From: a virus
Virus record (IMG/VR): IMGVR_UViG_3300048836_000600
Span: 1 to 47,603 of that record
DNA length: 47,603 nucleotides
Direction: 5' to 3' (one strand)
Part shown: positions 1-6,433 of the stretch, one piece after another
Position numbering within the stretch: the first letter of the stretch is position 1
Layout of the letters: the number at the start of each line of letters is the position of its first letter
Made by a program: the position numbers and the translations under genes
The notes under the pieces: generated by a model
What the model was told of the DNA's origin: nothing
Databases searched by the model: none
Seen by the model: the letters and a program-made list of their open reading frames with translations, nothing else

Positions 1-246
1 GTAGTCCTTCCGGGCATCGCCCAGATCTGTGATGTAGTGGCCGAAGCAAAACCCGCTCGTCTCCGGGTCGGTGCCCGAGAACATCCAAGTGACGTACGGC
101 GTCACGTTGTTGTCCGGCAGCCATGCCAGCGCGTAGCCCGTGCTACGGCCACCATCCTGTTTGACGCTGAAGGCGAGGATCTCGGCACCCATCGGGATGC
201 GGCCGACATTCAGGGCGAGCAGAGCAGTCAGGTTATTCTTGACCAT
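1..246 (-). CDS. Partial gene of unknown function (N-terminal 82 residues)
   Basis: The frame opens with ATG at 246 and runs leftward with no stop to the window edge, so only the first 82 residues are visible. The protein begins MVKNNLTALLALNVGRIP and continues with Gly/Trp-rich sequence including GYALAWLPDNN. I recognise no family. A GGAGA ribosome-binding site lies about nine bases before the ATG, and a sigma70-like promoter sits just upstream on the same strand. It is probably a small soluble early protein, but that is inference. Confidence 0.6.
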   Translation of the reverse strand, partial: MVKNNLTALLALNVGRIPMGAEILAFSVKQDGGRSTGYALAWLPDNNVTPYVTWMFSGTDPETSGFCFGHYITDLGDARKDY

Positions 247-277
247 GTGGGCGTCTCCGTGCTGTTAGGGTGAAGCC

Positions 278-306
278 ACAATATAGGAGTCACAGCCCAC
301 CGTCAA
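278..306 (-). promoter_or_regulatory. Promoter for the leftward gene ending at the window edge
   Basis: On the minus strand TTGACG (301-306) is followed 17 bp later by TATTGT (278-283); a better -10 match, TATATT (280-285), gives only 15 bp. The spacer carries GTGACTCCT, the same core found in the other promoters of this window. Confidence 0.5.
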
Positions 307-335
307 CACCTGTCGCCCTGGATTTGCCCAGCAGC

Positions 336-385
336 CGCCACTTCCAGGGCCTGGATTTGATTCGCCACTTCCAGGGCCTGGATTT
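336..385. repeat. Two 23-bp direct repeats containing CCAGGGCCTGGA
   Basis: Positions 336-358 and 363-385 are identical over 23 bp and carry the near-palindrome CCAGGGCCTGGATTT. A shorter related piece (CGCCCTGGATTTG) lies at about 313-326. Further copies of the 12-bp core are at about 1442, 1465 and 1560. Confidence 0.85.
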
Positions 386-413
386 ACCTGCCCCAAAACC
401 AGGGAGAAAACGC

Positions 414-442
414 TTGACAAGGGCCAGCGACCCCGGTAAGCT
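414..442 (+). promoter_or_regulatory. Rightward promoter P414, no gene directly downstream
   Basis: TTGACA (414-419), a 17-bp spacer and TAAGCT (437-442). The spacer includes GGCCAGCGAC, which is shared with the promoter at 1608. The box AAAACCAGGG(A/G)GAAAAC precedes both. A transcript would start near 450 and run through the parS-like palindrome. Confidence 0.55.
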
Positions 443-483
443 AGTGGAGCCTATCCCTGCGTGCGGCCTGCACGCGTCCCGCC

Positions 484-499
484 TGTTCCACGTGGAACA
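484..499. promoter_or_regulatory. parS-like 16-bp perfect palindrome
   Basis: TGTTCCACGTGGAACA is a perfect 16-bp palindrome. It matches the consensus of chromosomal parS centromere sites bound by ParB (TGTTnCACGTGnAACA). I noticed only this copy in the window and no parA or parB gene. It could alternatively be a short RNA hairpin within the P414 transcript. Confidence 0.6.
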
Positions 500-604
500 T
501 CCCCGCCCGGCCATCTCCAGGCCGAACGGGGCGCCCCACCCTTGACTTGCTAATGTCCAGCCATTTTATTCCAGCGCGATTTTCCCCCGATTCAACAATT
601 CGAA

Positions 605-1345
605 TTATGCGAGCGCCATGCGGTTAACTGCAGCCATGACCGCCGTTCCGCCGTGGGCCTTGATCACAATCGAACCCCGGCGCCCGGTCTTCACCCCGCT
701 GCAGGCGCGACAATCCAGGCACGTCAGCTTGCGGCCCGCTTCTTCTGAGGCCGGGCAAACCGCTTCATTCAGGATCCGCGCTGCATCCCTTGGCATGGCA
801 ACACGAAAGGTACGCCAGCCCGCGCCCGTCGCTTCTGTTGCTTCAGAGATGTTGTCCACACTGGCCATAACGTAGGGCTTCAGGTTATCCGCCGTCCGCC
901 ATTGATGGGTGTAGCCAGTCCAGCCTGAAGCGGCATAGGTGGCCATCTTCCATACATCGATAGGCGCGGCGGCAGGGTCACCGTACGTACCAAGCCGAAC
1001 AAATCGCCCATTGAAGACAGTGTGCGACGGTCGCGGCGCGTACTTCCCCGCCCTGTACGCCCTGTAAACAGCTGTCGGCCCCTGCCCTACCGTGACGTAG
1101 CACGACCGGCCAGAACCATCGCCAGCCGCGCCCCGGTGCGGACACTGGCCACAGATTGAACTGTCCTTGCCCGCGTGAATAGCAGCCATCGGCGCGATAT
1201 CCGACCGAAGGATATAGGCCTGAATCATGGCGCCGGTCTTCCGGTTTTTGGAAGAGACCCGGAACCCCGTGGCGATAACCACGATCGGCGCACCGTCCAA
1301 TTCTGACGGGCCTTCATAGAGTATGTAACCAAGCGGCTGGGCCAT
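605..1345 (-). CDS. Cysteine-rich phage protein, function unknown
   Basis: The 246-residue protein starts at ATG 1345, downstream of a clear leftward promoter (1378-1406). It has two cysteine clusters: CGQCPHR (C65, C68) with C82 in the N-terminal half, and C197 plus CLDCRAC (C209, C212, C215) near the end. These look like metal-binding sites. I recall similar proteins in other phages annotated only as domains of unknown function, with no assigned activity. The gene stands alone between two related non-coding modules, and rightward promoter P414 points into its 3' end. Confidence 0.8.
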   Translation of the reverse strand: MAQPLGYILYEGPSELDGAPIVVIATGFRVSSKNRKTGAMIQAYILRSDIAPMAAIHAGKDSSICGQCPHRGAAGDGSGRSCYVTVGQGPTAVYRAYRAGKYAPRPSHTVFNGRFVRLGTYGDPAAAPIDVWKMATYAASGWTGYTHQWRTADNLKPYVMASVDNISEATEATGAGWRTFRVAMPRDAARILNEAVCPASEEAGRKLTCLDCRACSGVKTGRRGSIVIKAHGGTAVMAAVNRMALA

Positions 1346-1377
1346 TGCTGCAGTCCTTGTGTTGATAGGGTGAGCGA

Positions 1378-1406
1378 ACTATATAGAAGCCAGCGAACAC
1401 TGTCAA
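1378..1406 (-). promoter_or_regulatory. Promoter for the cysteine-rich protein gene
   Basis: On the minus strand TTGACA (1401-1406), 17 bp, then TATAGT (1378-1383), about 33 bp before the ATG at 1345. The -10 matches those at 4002 and 6395 exactly. Confidence 0.75.
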
Positions 1407-1607
1407 TAGGCCACCGGCCTGGAAGCTGCCGGCTGCTCCCGTCCAGGGCCTGGTTTCCAATATCCAGGGCCTGGAACTCGAAGGTAGATTCGCGGGCCAA
1501 TATCCAGGCGAATAAACCTTGACGCGGTGGGCCGAGTGTGGTGGGCAATGGGCCGATAACCAGGGCCTGGATCCAGCCGCCGCCCGCCAAAACCAGGGGG
1601 AAAACAG

Positions 1608-1636
1608 TTGACAGTGGCCAGCGACTCCGCTAACCT
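1608..1636 (+). promoter_or_regulatory. Rightward promoter P1608
   Basis: TTGACA (1608-1613), a 17-bp spacer containing GGCCAGCGACT, then TAACCT (1631-1636). It is preceded by CAAAACCAGGGGGAAAAC, as at P414. The transcript would read through the inverted repeat toward the gene at 2266, giving a leader of more than 600 bases, or would end as a small RNA. Confidence 0.5.
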
Positions 1637-1916
1637 CGGGGAGCGTACATCTGCCAAAAGGATCATCGGCCGATTAGCACAGTCAGCGACTATTGTCTAC
1701 GGTTTTTCGCCTGGAAGTGGCGCCGGGAGGCCCGCGCTCGCCTGGATTTCGCTGCGATGCGGCACCGTCCGGGGAGCTCCGACCGCCGCCCGAGGACGTG
1801 AGGAAAAATCCCCATGGCCGAGTTCTGGTCGGCCGATTTCCAGGCGTAATGACGCTCGTTTTTATTCCGCGCCAATTTTTTGGCGAATTGGCAATTCGAA
1901 ACTCGAAAAGCCGCCT

Positions 1917-2013
1917 CTGGCCAAAAATGACATCGCTGGGCGGTGACCGGCAGGTGACCGTGTCCACTTCTGCGAGTAGAAGGATCAATGGCTTATTGCT
2001 GGTCAAGGGGTAT
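1917..2013 (+). repeat. Left arm of a ~97-bp inverted repeat
   Basis: Hand alignment with the reverse complement of 2143-2239 gives about 78 identical positions of 97 without gaps; the inner 76 bp has about 63 identities. The longest block, GGCAGGTGACCGTGTCCACT and its continuation, is unbroken for 24 bp. Two GGTGACC direct repeats lie at 1942-1959. Confidence 0.85.
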
Positions 2014-2142
2014 TGGCACAGCTTCAATCTATGGTAATAATATTTAGACACTTGAGCGCACCAGAATATGGTGCATTATGTAATCACTGTATTGCAGCAT
2101 TTGTTCCAGAGAAGATTTTACCCAGCGATTCGTTTTACCCCC

Positions 2143-2239
2143 ATACCCCTTGACCAGCAGTAAGTCCCTGATATATAACTTCTCAGAAGTGGACACGGTC
2201 ACCTGCCTGTCACCGCCCAACAATGACGAATTTGGCCAG
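2143..2239 (-). repeat. Right arm of the ~97-bp inverted repeat
   Basis: This is the inverted partner of 1917-2013. The arms are separated by about 130 bp of AT-rich sequence with a small GCACCA-GAATA-TGGTGC hairpin near 2059-2075. This arm contains a possible promoter (TTGACC...TATAAC) for the gene at 2266; in the left arm the matching -10 region is lost. Confidence 0.85.
2150..2179 (+). promoter_or_regulatory. Possible promoter for the gene at 2266
   Basis: TTGACC (2150-2155), an 18-bp spacer and TATAAC (2174-2179), embedded in the right inverted-repeat arm. It differs from the TTGACA family in spacer length and sequence. Confidence 0.45.
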
Positions 2240-2265
2240 CTTTCTTAAACGCAAAGGGGAATTTC

Positions 2266-3075
2266 ATGTCCGGTATCGACGTTTCACGCCAAACCAAGCC
2301 CGTCCAGCGCATCCGCTACCTGCTCCAGAAGCATCGCCGGAGGTACGCGACCTGCCCTATCCCGCCGCCCAAGCACATCGCCTCGACCCACGGCCTGGAA
2401 CTCGACAGCCTCGAGCAAGCACTCGCTGCAGCCAACGCCGCGGTCCTCCACTGGCGGCTCGACAACCCCCGCAAGCAGCTGCCTCTACCCCTCAAGCTGG
2501 CCGCGGCCAAAGCCACCCGCCAAGCCGACACCGTCCGGCGACGCGTGAAGCGCCTGACCACTCGCGACCGCCCGCTCTCCACGCTGCTGTGGACCGTCCA
2601 CAATGCCGACGGCTCTCTGCTCTGCCGCAAGTGGCCGACACACAAGCTGCTGGTGCTGCTCCTCACGGAGGAGTACCACTGCTGGCGAAGTACCTTTTTC
2701 GACATTGATGCGGAGTCTCAGGAGTGCCGCATTCGCAATTTCGCGGCCGCTCTCAAGCTCTCCGTGGCGATGTCCTGTCCGTTGGCGAGACCCCGTCAGA
2801 CGGCCACTCAGGCGCTGTGCGAGTACCGGCGCGGGCTGACGCCAGACCCTCGCCGTTGGCGGCTCTATGACCCCCTCACGGGCGCCGTGGTCCACCCGAT
2901 GTGTATCGCCAGAGCGATCGGCGAGACGCCTGCTCACGTTGGGCTGACGACGCAGCAGATGGCCGACTTCATGCACAAGTCGGGCCTTGATCCGCGCATC
3001 CCGTACCGCGTGCCTGCGCCCCTGGAGTTGACCTTCCTGTCACCCTCACGGCACTTCCAGGCCGCGGTCCATTGA
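2266..3075 (+). CDS. Basic phage protein of unknown function
   Basis: The 269-residue protein starts at ATG 2266 behind AAAGGGGAATTTC, the same type of ribosome-binding site as the next three genes (CACAAGGGGA). It is Arg/Lys-rich, especially residues 15-30 and 80-105, which suggests nucleic-acid binding, but I recognise no domain. It is the first gene after the inverted repeat and promoter, so a role in early control or replication initiation is possible; this is inference. Its stop codon lies inside the -35 box of the next promoter. Confidence 0.75.
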   Translation: MSGIDVSRQTKPVQRIRYLLQKHRRRYATCPIPPPKHIASTHGLELDSLEQALAAANAAVLHWRLDNPRKQLPLPLKLAAAKATRQADTVRRRVKRLTTRDRPLSTLLWTVHNADGSLLCRKWPTHKLLVLLLTEEYHCWRSTFFDIDAESQECRIRNFAAALKLSVAMSCPLARPRQTATQALCEYRRGLTPDPRRWRLYDPLTGAVVHPMCIARAIGETPAHVGLTTQQMADFMHKSGLDPRIPYRVPAPLELTFLSPSRHFQAAVH

Positions 3076-3100
3076 CAGCCACCAATGACTCCTGTACATT
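3072..3100 (+). promoter_or_regulatory. Promoter for the gene at 3134
   Basis: TTGACA (3072-3077), 17 bp (GCCACCAATGACTCCTG), TACATT (3095-3100). The -35 hexamer contains the TGA stop of the upstream gene. A TTCCAGG box lies just upstream near 3055. Confidence 0.8.
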
Positions 3101-3133
3101 CGCCAAATCGAGTCAACACACAAGGGGAATCGA

Positions 3134-3382
3134 ATGCAGAGCCAGCCGCTACAGATCGAGGTGGGCGCGTACACCCGCAATGATGGGAGCGAGGCCAGAA
3201 TCATGGGCCGCACCAAGGACGGCCTGTACTGGTGGTCGCTGGCGGGGGACTGGTACGACGATCAGGGCCGCTTCGTGGCCTTTCGCCGAGAGGCTGGGCT
3301 CACCAACAAAGAGGGCGAGGTGCGCTTCACAGTTGAAACCAGCTGGAGGAACATCTGCAAGCCTATTGACAGCCAGCAGTGA
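3134..3382 (+). CDS. Small phage protein of unknown function
   Basis: The 82-residue protein starts at ATG 3134 after CACAAGGGGAATCGA, a strong Shine-Dalgarno. It has the Trp-rich stretch GLYWWSLAGDWYDDQGRF, suggesting a small beta-rich fold. No family recognised. It sits alone behind its own promoter, and the next promoter starts within its last codons. Confidence 0.75.
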   Translation: MQSQPLQIEVGAYTRNDGSEARIMGRTKDGLYWWSLAGDWYDDQGRFVAFRREAGLTNKEGEVRFTVETSWRNICKPIDSQQ

Positions 3383-3394
3383 CTTCTGTATATT
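3366..3394 (+). promoter_or_regulatory. Promoter for the gene at 3434
   Basis: TTGACA (3366-3371), 17 bp (GCCAGCAGTGACTTCTG), TATATT (3389-3394). The -35 and most of the spacer overlap the last codons and stop of the upstream gene. The spacer is nearly the same as at 3078-3094. Confidence 0.85.
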
Positions 3395-3433
3395 CACTCA
3401 ATCAAAGCAGCCAACCACAAGGGGAACACAGCC

Positions 3434-3955
3434 ATGACCACCGCCGTACGCAAAGCAGAAGACCACGATATTGCCCGTGCAGCGGCGACAATTCTCACCA
3501 TGCACGATCAGGTAACGCTCATGCGCGTGGTCGAAGACCTGTACACGGTGCAAGCGGAGCGCGATGCCCTGCTCTCCCAAGGCACCGGCTGGAAGAACGA
3601 GTGGCCGCCAACGTACGACCATGTCGAGGAGATACTGCTCCTGCTGCTGGGCTTTCACGACTACACGTGGCACAACGACGCCAGTGCCCACTTCACGCGC
3701 ACGGTGCGGCTTGGGCCGAATACGGTGGTGGCCTGCGACGTCTGGATCGCCGGGGCTGTCCGGGCGGATCGGGAGTCCCCGGATATGGCTCGGTATACCG
3801 CCACGTTCTCACGGCTGGAGTCGACCGATGACTACGCGGAGGGCGACGAGATGAGGGACAGGCGGATTGAGCGGGAGGACTTCAATGGCTTCGTGAAGCA
3901 GCTGGCGCGGGAGGTATTCCACAGCGACCGGGTGGGGCCGATCCCGTCGCGGTAG
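3434..3955 (+). CDS. Phage protein of unknown function
   Basis: The 173-residue acidic protein starts at ATG 3434 behind CACAAGGGGAACACAGCC. A predicted helical N-terminal third (through EEILLLLLGF near residue 70) is followed by a more beta-like middle and a charged C-terminus rich in Glu, Asp and Arg. No domain recognised. It is a single-gene cassette between promoters at 3366 and 3979. Confidence 0.75.
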   Translation: MTTAVRKAEDHDIARAAATILTMHDQVTLMRVVEDLYTVQAERDALLSQGTGWKNEWPPTYDHVEEILLLLLGFHDYTWHNDASAHFTRTVRLGPNTVVACDVWIAGAVRADRESPDMARYTATFSRLESTDDYAEGDEMRDRRIEREDFNGFVKQLAREVFHSDRVGPIPSR

Positions 3956-3978
3956 TGCCTGGAATTGGCTGATCGCTA

Positions 3979-4007
3979 TTGACAAGAGCCTGTGATTGTC
4001 CTATAGT
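3979..4007 (+). promoter_or_regulatory. Promoter for the 4067-4929 gene group
   Basis: TTGACA (3979-3984), 17 bp (AGAGCCTGTGATTGTCC), TATAGT (4002-4007). A CCTGGAATT box lies about 20 bp upstream (near 3959). The leader then contains CCCACTTTTTTATC, which recurs before the helicase gene at 18983. Confidence 0.85.
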
Positions 4008-4066
4008 GCCCTCATCGACAACGAACATGACCCACTTTTTTATCTGAACACAAGGGGAGACAGACC

Positions 4067-4462
4067 ATGGAATCAGGACAACAGTTCACCAAGATGGATC
4101 GCGCCACGGCGCAGGAGATTTCCAAAATCACACAGAAGGCGCTTCGTGACGTGTTCTCGGCGCACGGCCTTGATGTGACGAGCGATGGCGGCAAGTTCGA
4201 CGACCACACCTTCACGCCGAAGGTGACGTTCGCGGTGGCCGGTGGCATCGAGGAAAAAGAGCGCGAAGAGTTCGAGCGGGCCGCCCGGTTGTACGGCGTG
4301 CAACCGAGTGACTACGGCCGGGTGTTCAAGTACCAAGGCAGGGAATACACGTTGTGTGGTGTGCGCCCCCGTGCCGGAAAGTACCCGTTCGTGGGCCGGG
4401 ACGCGGCGGGCAATCGGATGTGCTTCATGTCGGCCACGGTCCTCCGTGCGTTCGGCGGCTAG
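4067..4462 (+). CDS. Phage protein of unknown function
   Basis: The 131-residue protein starts at ATG 4067 behind CACAAGGGGAGACAGACC. A helical N-terminal half (ISKITQKALRDVFSAHGLD) leads to a charged EEKEREEFERAARLYG segment and a C-terminal Gly/Arg-rich region. I have seen this general layout in small phage proteins but cannot assign a function. It is first of a likely three-gene transcript. Confidence 0.75.
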   Translation: MESGQQFTKMDRATAQEISKITQKALRDVFSAHGLDVTSDGGKFDDHTFTPKVTFAVAGGIEEKEREEFERAARLYGVQPSDYGRVFKYQGREYTLCGVRPRAGKYPFVGRDAAGNRMCFMSATVLRAFGG

Positions 4463-4501
4463 ACCGAAGGGGGCAATTCCTGGATTTGAGGAGGGAACGA
4501 G

Positions 4502-4708
4502 ATGGCGAACACCTACGTTGACTGGACGGAGTACCCGGTGGCACGCGACTACGTGGACACGATGGACAGGCTGCAGGCGGCGGAGGACTCCGGCTCGAGG
4601 ATCCGTCTGCAGCTCAAGGCCCGCAACCTGCTCAGGCGCATGGAGGCCGGTGTGAAGCGGGCGGCTATCGCCGAGGCAGAGTCACGCGGCTATGAGACGA
4701 TCATATGA
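4502..4708 (+). CDS. Small helical phage protein
   Basis: The 68-residue protein starts at ATG 4502 behind GAGGAGGGAACGAG. It is mostly helical by composition, with Lys/Arg in the C-terminal half. No family recognised. It overlaps the next gene by four bases (ATGA), implying translational coupling. Confidence 0.7.
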   Translation: MANTYVDWTEYPVARDYVDTMDRLQAAEDSGSRIRLQLKARNLLRRMEAGVKRAAIAEAESRGYETII

Positions 4709-4929
4709 TCGGCCTGACGGAGCGGATTGCTGAAGCTGAGAATGGGGCTGTGCTCCTGGAAATGGCTTGGCAGCCGGAGAGGGCGCGGCGGCTGATGAAG
4801 GACGCACACGTTATAGCCAAGCGGAAGGGGCGGACGGTCAGCACGTCCCTGATACACGGGGTATACCCCGGCGACCCGATGGCTGGCGTCGCGATCATTG
4901 TCAAGATTGCGGTCTACGGACCCTGTTGA
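4705..4929 (+). CDS. Small phage protein
   Basis: The 74-residue protein starts at ATG 4705, sharing ATGA with the upstream stop. A basic helical first half (PERARRLMKDAHVIAKRKGR) is followed by a hydrophobic end. No family recognised. Its stop codon lies inside the -35 box of the promoter at 4926. Confidence 0.7.
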   Translation: MIGLTERIAEAENGAVLLEMAWQPERARRLMKDAHVIAKRKGRTVSTSLIHGVYPGDPMAGVAIIVKIAVYGPC

Positions 4930-4954
4930 CAGCAGTCAGCGCATCTGGTACACT
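4926..4954 (+). promoter_or_regulatory. Promoter for the 4982-6375 gene group
   Basis: TTGACA (4926-4931), 17 bp (GCAGTCAGCGCATCTGG), TACACT (4949-4954). The -35 contains the TGA stop of the preceding gene. AGGAGGGGCAAC precedes the next ATG. Confidence 0.8.
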
Positions 4955-4981
4955 CGCTGAATCAAATACAGGAGGGGCAAC

Positions 4982-5248
4982 ATGATCATCGCAACAGTAA
5001 TCGCTCTGGAAGAGGTCGGCACCAAGGACTGGGTGACCGCGTTCAAGGCGGAGATGAACGAGGACGGGGATATCGTCAACGAGGATCGGGCGGTCGAGTG
5101 GGCACTGAAGCGCGAGATCGAGGAGGAGATCTCTTCGTTCGACGGCTTTGGCGAGAGCGACTTCACGGTCTCGACGCCAGATCCGTATGACCGACGCGTA
5201 TTCCGCAGCTTCCTCGTGACGGTTACGCCTGTGGCGCTCAGCACATGA
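4982..5248 (+). CDS. Small acidic phage protein
   Basis: The 88-residue protein starts at ATG 4982 after AGGAGGGGCAAC. It is rich in Glu and Asp (MNEDGDIVNEDRAVEW) and has an EIEEEISSF helix. No family recognised. It is first of a run of five coupled genes that overlap by one to four bases. Confidence 0.75.
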   Translation: MIIATVIALEEVGTKDWVTAFKAEMNEDGDIVNEDRAVEWALKREIEEEISSFDGFGESDFTVSTPDPYDRRVFRSFLVTVTPVALST

Positions 5249-5367
5249 GCAGCTGGGCGATCTTCGCGCTGCTGGGGATACTGTTCCTCATGCTCGGGTG
5301 GGACATTGCCGCCGTATGGGCGGGCTGTTTGTCCCTTGTCTATGTTTTTGTACCGGAGGGGAAGTGA
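5245..5367 (+). CDS. 40-residue hydrophobic membrane peptide
   Basis: A short frame starts at ATG 5245, sharing ATGA with the upstream stop, and ends at TGA 5367, which overlaps the next ATG (TGATG). The 40-residue product is almost wholly hydrophobic (WAIFALLGILFLMLGWDIAA, then a second apolar segment to CLSLVYVFV). It should be a small inner-membrane protein with one long or two short membrane segments. Stop/start overlaps on both sides support translation. It could be a holin-like, exclusion or membrane-regulatory peptide; nothing in the sequence decides this. Confidence 0.7.
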   Translation: MSSWAIFALLGILFLMLGWDIAAVWAGCLSLVYVFVPEGK

Positions 5368-5753
5368 TGGACATGATACACGTTACAGCGCCGCTGCCTA
5401 TTGCTGTGCTCAGGGAGCTGACGGGGCTCGCGGATATGGCGCTGCTTGAGGCGTACAGCGGCAAGACCAACAGCTACGGGATGAGCGAGCAAGCAAGCGC
5501 GAAGCTGCAGCAGGACATCCAGGTGCTGGGCCAGTCGATGGCGTGGCTCAAGGGCGCCATGAAAGAGTACGAGCTTGCGGCTACCGATGAACTGACCGAT
5601 GAGTATCACACTTTTTGCGAGAACGTGGGCCTCAAGCTGGGCAGCGCCGACGAGCACTTTAATGATCCTCGATTGAGTCCCCAGCAGCAGTCGTGGCTTC
5701 GCGACTTCTCAAAACGGTGGGACGCGGTCTTTTACCCGGAGAACGGCGCATGA
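5367..5753 (+). CDS. Phage protein of unknown function
   Basis: I choose ATG 5367 because it overlaps the upstream TGA and follows GGAGGGG. The 128-residue product is helical, with a conserved-looking acidic middle (YELAATDELTDEYHTF) and a C-terminal segment ending in YPENGA. No domain recognised. It shares ATGA with the next gene. Confidence 0.7.
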   Translation: MDMIHVTAPLPIAVLRELTGLADMALLEAYSGKTNSYGMSEQASAKLQQDIQVLGQSMAWLKGAMKEYELAATDELTDEYHTFCENVGLKLGSADEHFNDPRLSPQQQSWLRDFSKRWDAVFYPENGA

Positions 5754-6100
5754 AGTACCGGGAAGTTCTCGCGCTCAACACCAACAAGCCGAAGGTGCAC
5801 TCCGTCTATCGGATCACTGATACCGAGTGCTGGTTGGTGAAGGACAAGCACGCCAGAGTCGGCGAGGAGTACACCCTCACTGTCGGCAGTGACGGCAATA
5901 TCACCGCGCTTGGGCCGCTGATCCCTGGAACCATCACGCTGGCGGATGCCGGTGGGCAGTTCCGACCGGGGAACCTCGCCCGCTGGGAGTTCGTCGAGTA
6001 CCGAGTGCGCCACGGCGGAGAAATGGTGGGCGTGCATCTGGAGCGCAAGCGGGTGTTTCAGGCGACGCCGAAGGTCAAGTCAAAGGGGGTGAAAAAGTGA
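5750..6100 (+). CDS. Small basic beta-rich phage protein
   Basis: The start is ATG 5750, overlapping the upstream stop by four bases. The 116-residue product has alternating hydrophobic and charged residues typical of beta strands and ends in a Lys-rich tail (KVKSKGVKK). No family recognised. It overlaps the next gene by GTGA. Confidence 0.7.
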   Translation: MKYREVLALNTNKPKVHSVYRITDTECWLVKDKHARVGEEYTLTVGSDGNITALGPLIPGTITLADAGGQFRPGNLARWEFVEYRVRHGGEMVGVHLERKRVFQATPKVKSKGVKK

Positions 6101-6375
6101 GTCGGTCGCGATACAACATTGTCAGGGACGAGCCGGGGAAACCGCTGTATATCGAGGATGTCGGCGGGCCATCAAATATGTCCGTGACCAACGACGCAGA
6201 GACTGTTGTCAAGGCGCTGGTGGGCAGTGAGATACTGACTCCGGGCCGCAGGCTGTTCTACTTCGACAGCGAGGGCCAGCTCGACGAGATCCTGATCAAG
6301 GACGGCAAGTTCGCGGGCTTTGCGCCGGGGCCGAATCGTCGCGGCATGGGTGAGTACCTGCCTGGAAATCGTTGA
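6097..6375 (+). CDS. Small phage protein, GTG start
   Basis: The 92-residue product begins with GTG at 6097, sharing GTGA with the upstream stop; AAAGGGGG lies about eight bases before. No domain recognised. It is last of this coupled group, and its TGA stop lies inside the -35 of the promoter at 6372. Confidence 0.7.
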   Translation: MSRSRYNIVRDEPGKPLYIEDVGGPSNMSVTNDAETVVKALVGSEILTPGRRLFYFDSEGQLDEILIKDGKFAGFAPGPNRRGMGEYLPGNR

Positions 6376-6400
6376 CAGTAGCCTCTGATTGCCCTATAGT
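6372..6400 (+). promoter_or_regulatory. Promoter for the 6434-7629 gene group
   Basis: TTGACA (6372-6377), 17 bp (GTAGCCTCTGATTGCCC), TATAGT (6395-6400). A CCTGGAAAT box directly precedes the -35. The spacer is close to that of the promoter at 3979. Confidence 0.85.
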
Positions 6401-6433
6401 GGGCTCATTGGCAACACACACAGGAGACGCAAC

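Larger units (their letters stand above)
247..604. other. Non-coding regulatory stretch, module 1
   Basis: No plausible gene is seen in these 358 bases. They hold a leftward promoter at the left side, two perfect 23-bp direct repeats, a rightward promoter with a preceding AAAACCAGGG box, a parS-like palindrome, and a TTTTATTCC-containing AT-rich end. The rightward promoter faces the 3' end of the leftward gene at 605-1345, so it would make a short non-coding or antisense RNA. A related arrangement recurs at about 1440-1905. Confidence 0.6.
1346..2265. other. Non-coding regulatory stretch, module 2, with large inverted repeat
   Basis: No convincing gene is seen in these 920 bases; open frames here look like chance frames in GC-rich DNA. 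In order it holds the leftward promoter at 1378, several CCAGGGCCTGGA-type repeats (about 1415-1570), rightward promoter P1608, scattered CCTGGA boxes, a small CGCCAA/TTGGCG hairpin near 1869-1884, and a long inverted repeat around an AT-rich core. The left part resembles module 1, suggesting duplication. It could be an origin of replication or a regulatory hub. Confidence 0.6.

Noticed and set aside
543-571. Possible promoter TTGACT-17-TTTATT
   Set aside because: Poor -10 and no shared spacer core; it would face into the leftward gene.
1869-1884. Possible rho-independent terminator (CGCCAA-TTTT-TTGGCG)
   Set aside because: The T's are in the loop, not after the stem, and the 6-bp stem is weak.
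1917-2239. Insertion sequence or transposon
   Set aside because: The inverted arms enclose only ~130 bp with no transposase frame and no clear target duplication; a non-autonomous element is not excluded.
1346-2265. CRISPR array or tRNA cluster in the long non-coding region
   Set aside because: Repeats are irregularly spaced and of changing length; no cloverleaf sequence was recognised.
2223-2708. A 161-residue open frame overlapping the gene at 2266
   Set aside because: Low-complexity Pro/Arg/Ala reading; the 2266 frame has the good AAAGGGGAA site and ends at a promoter.
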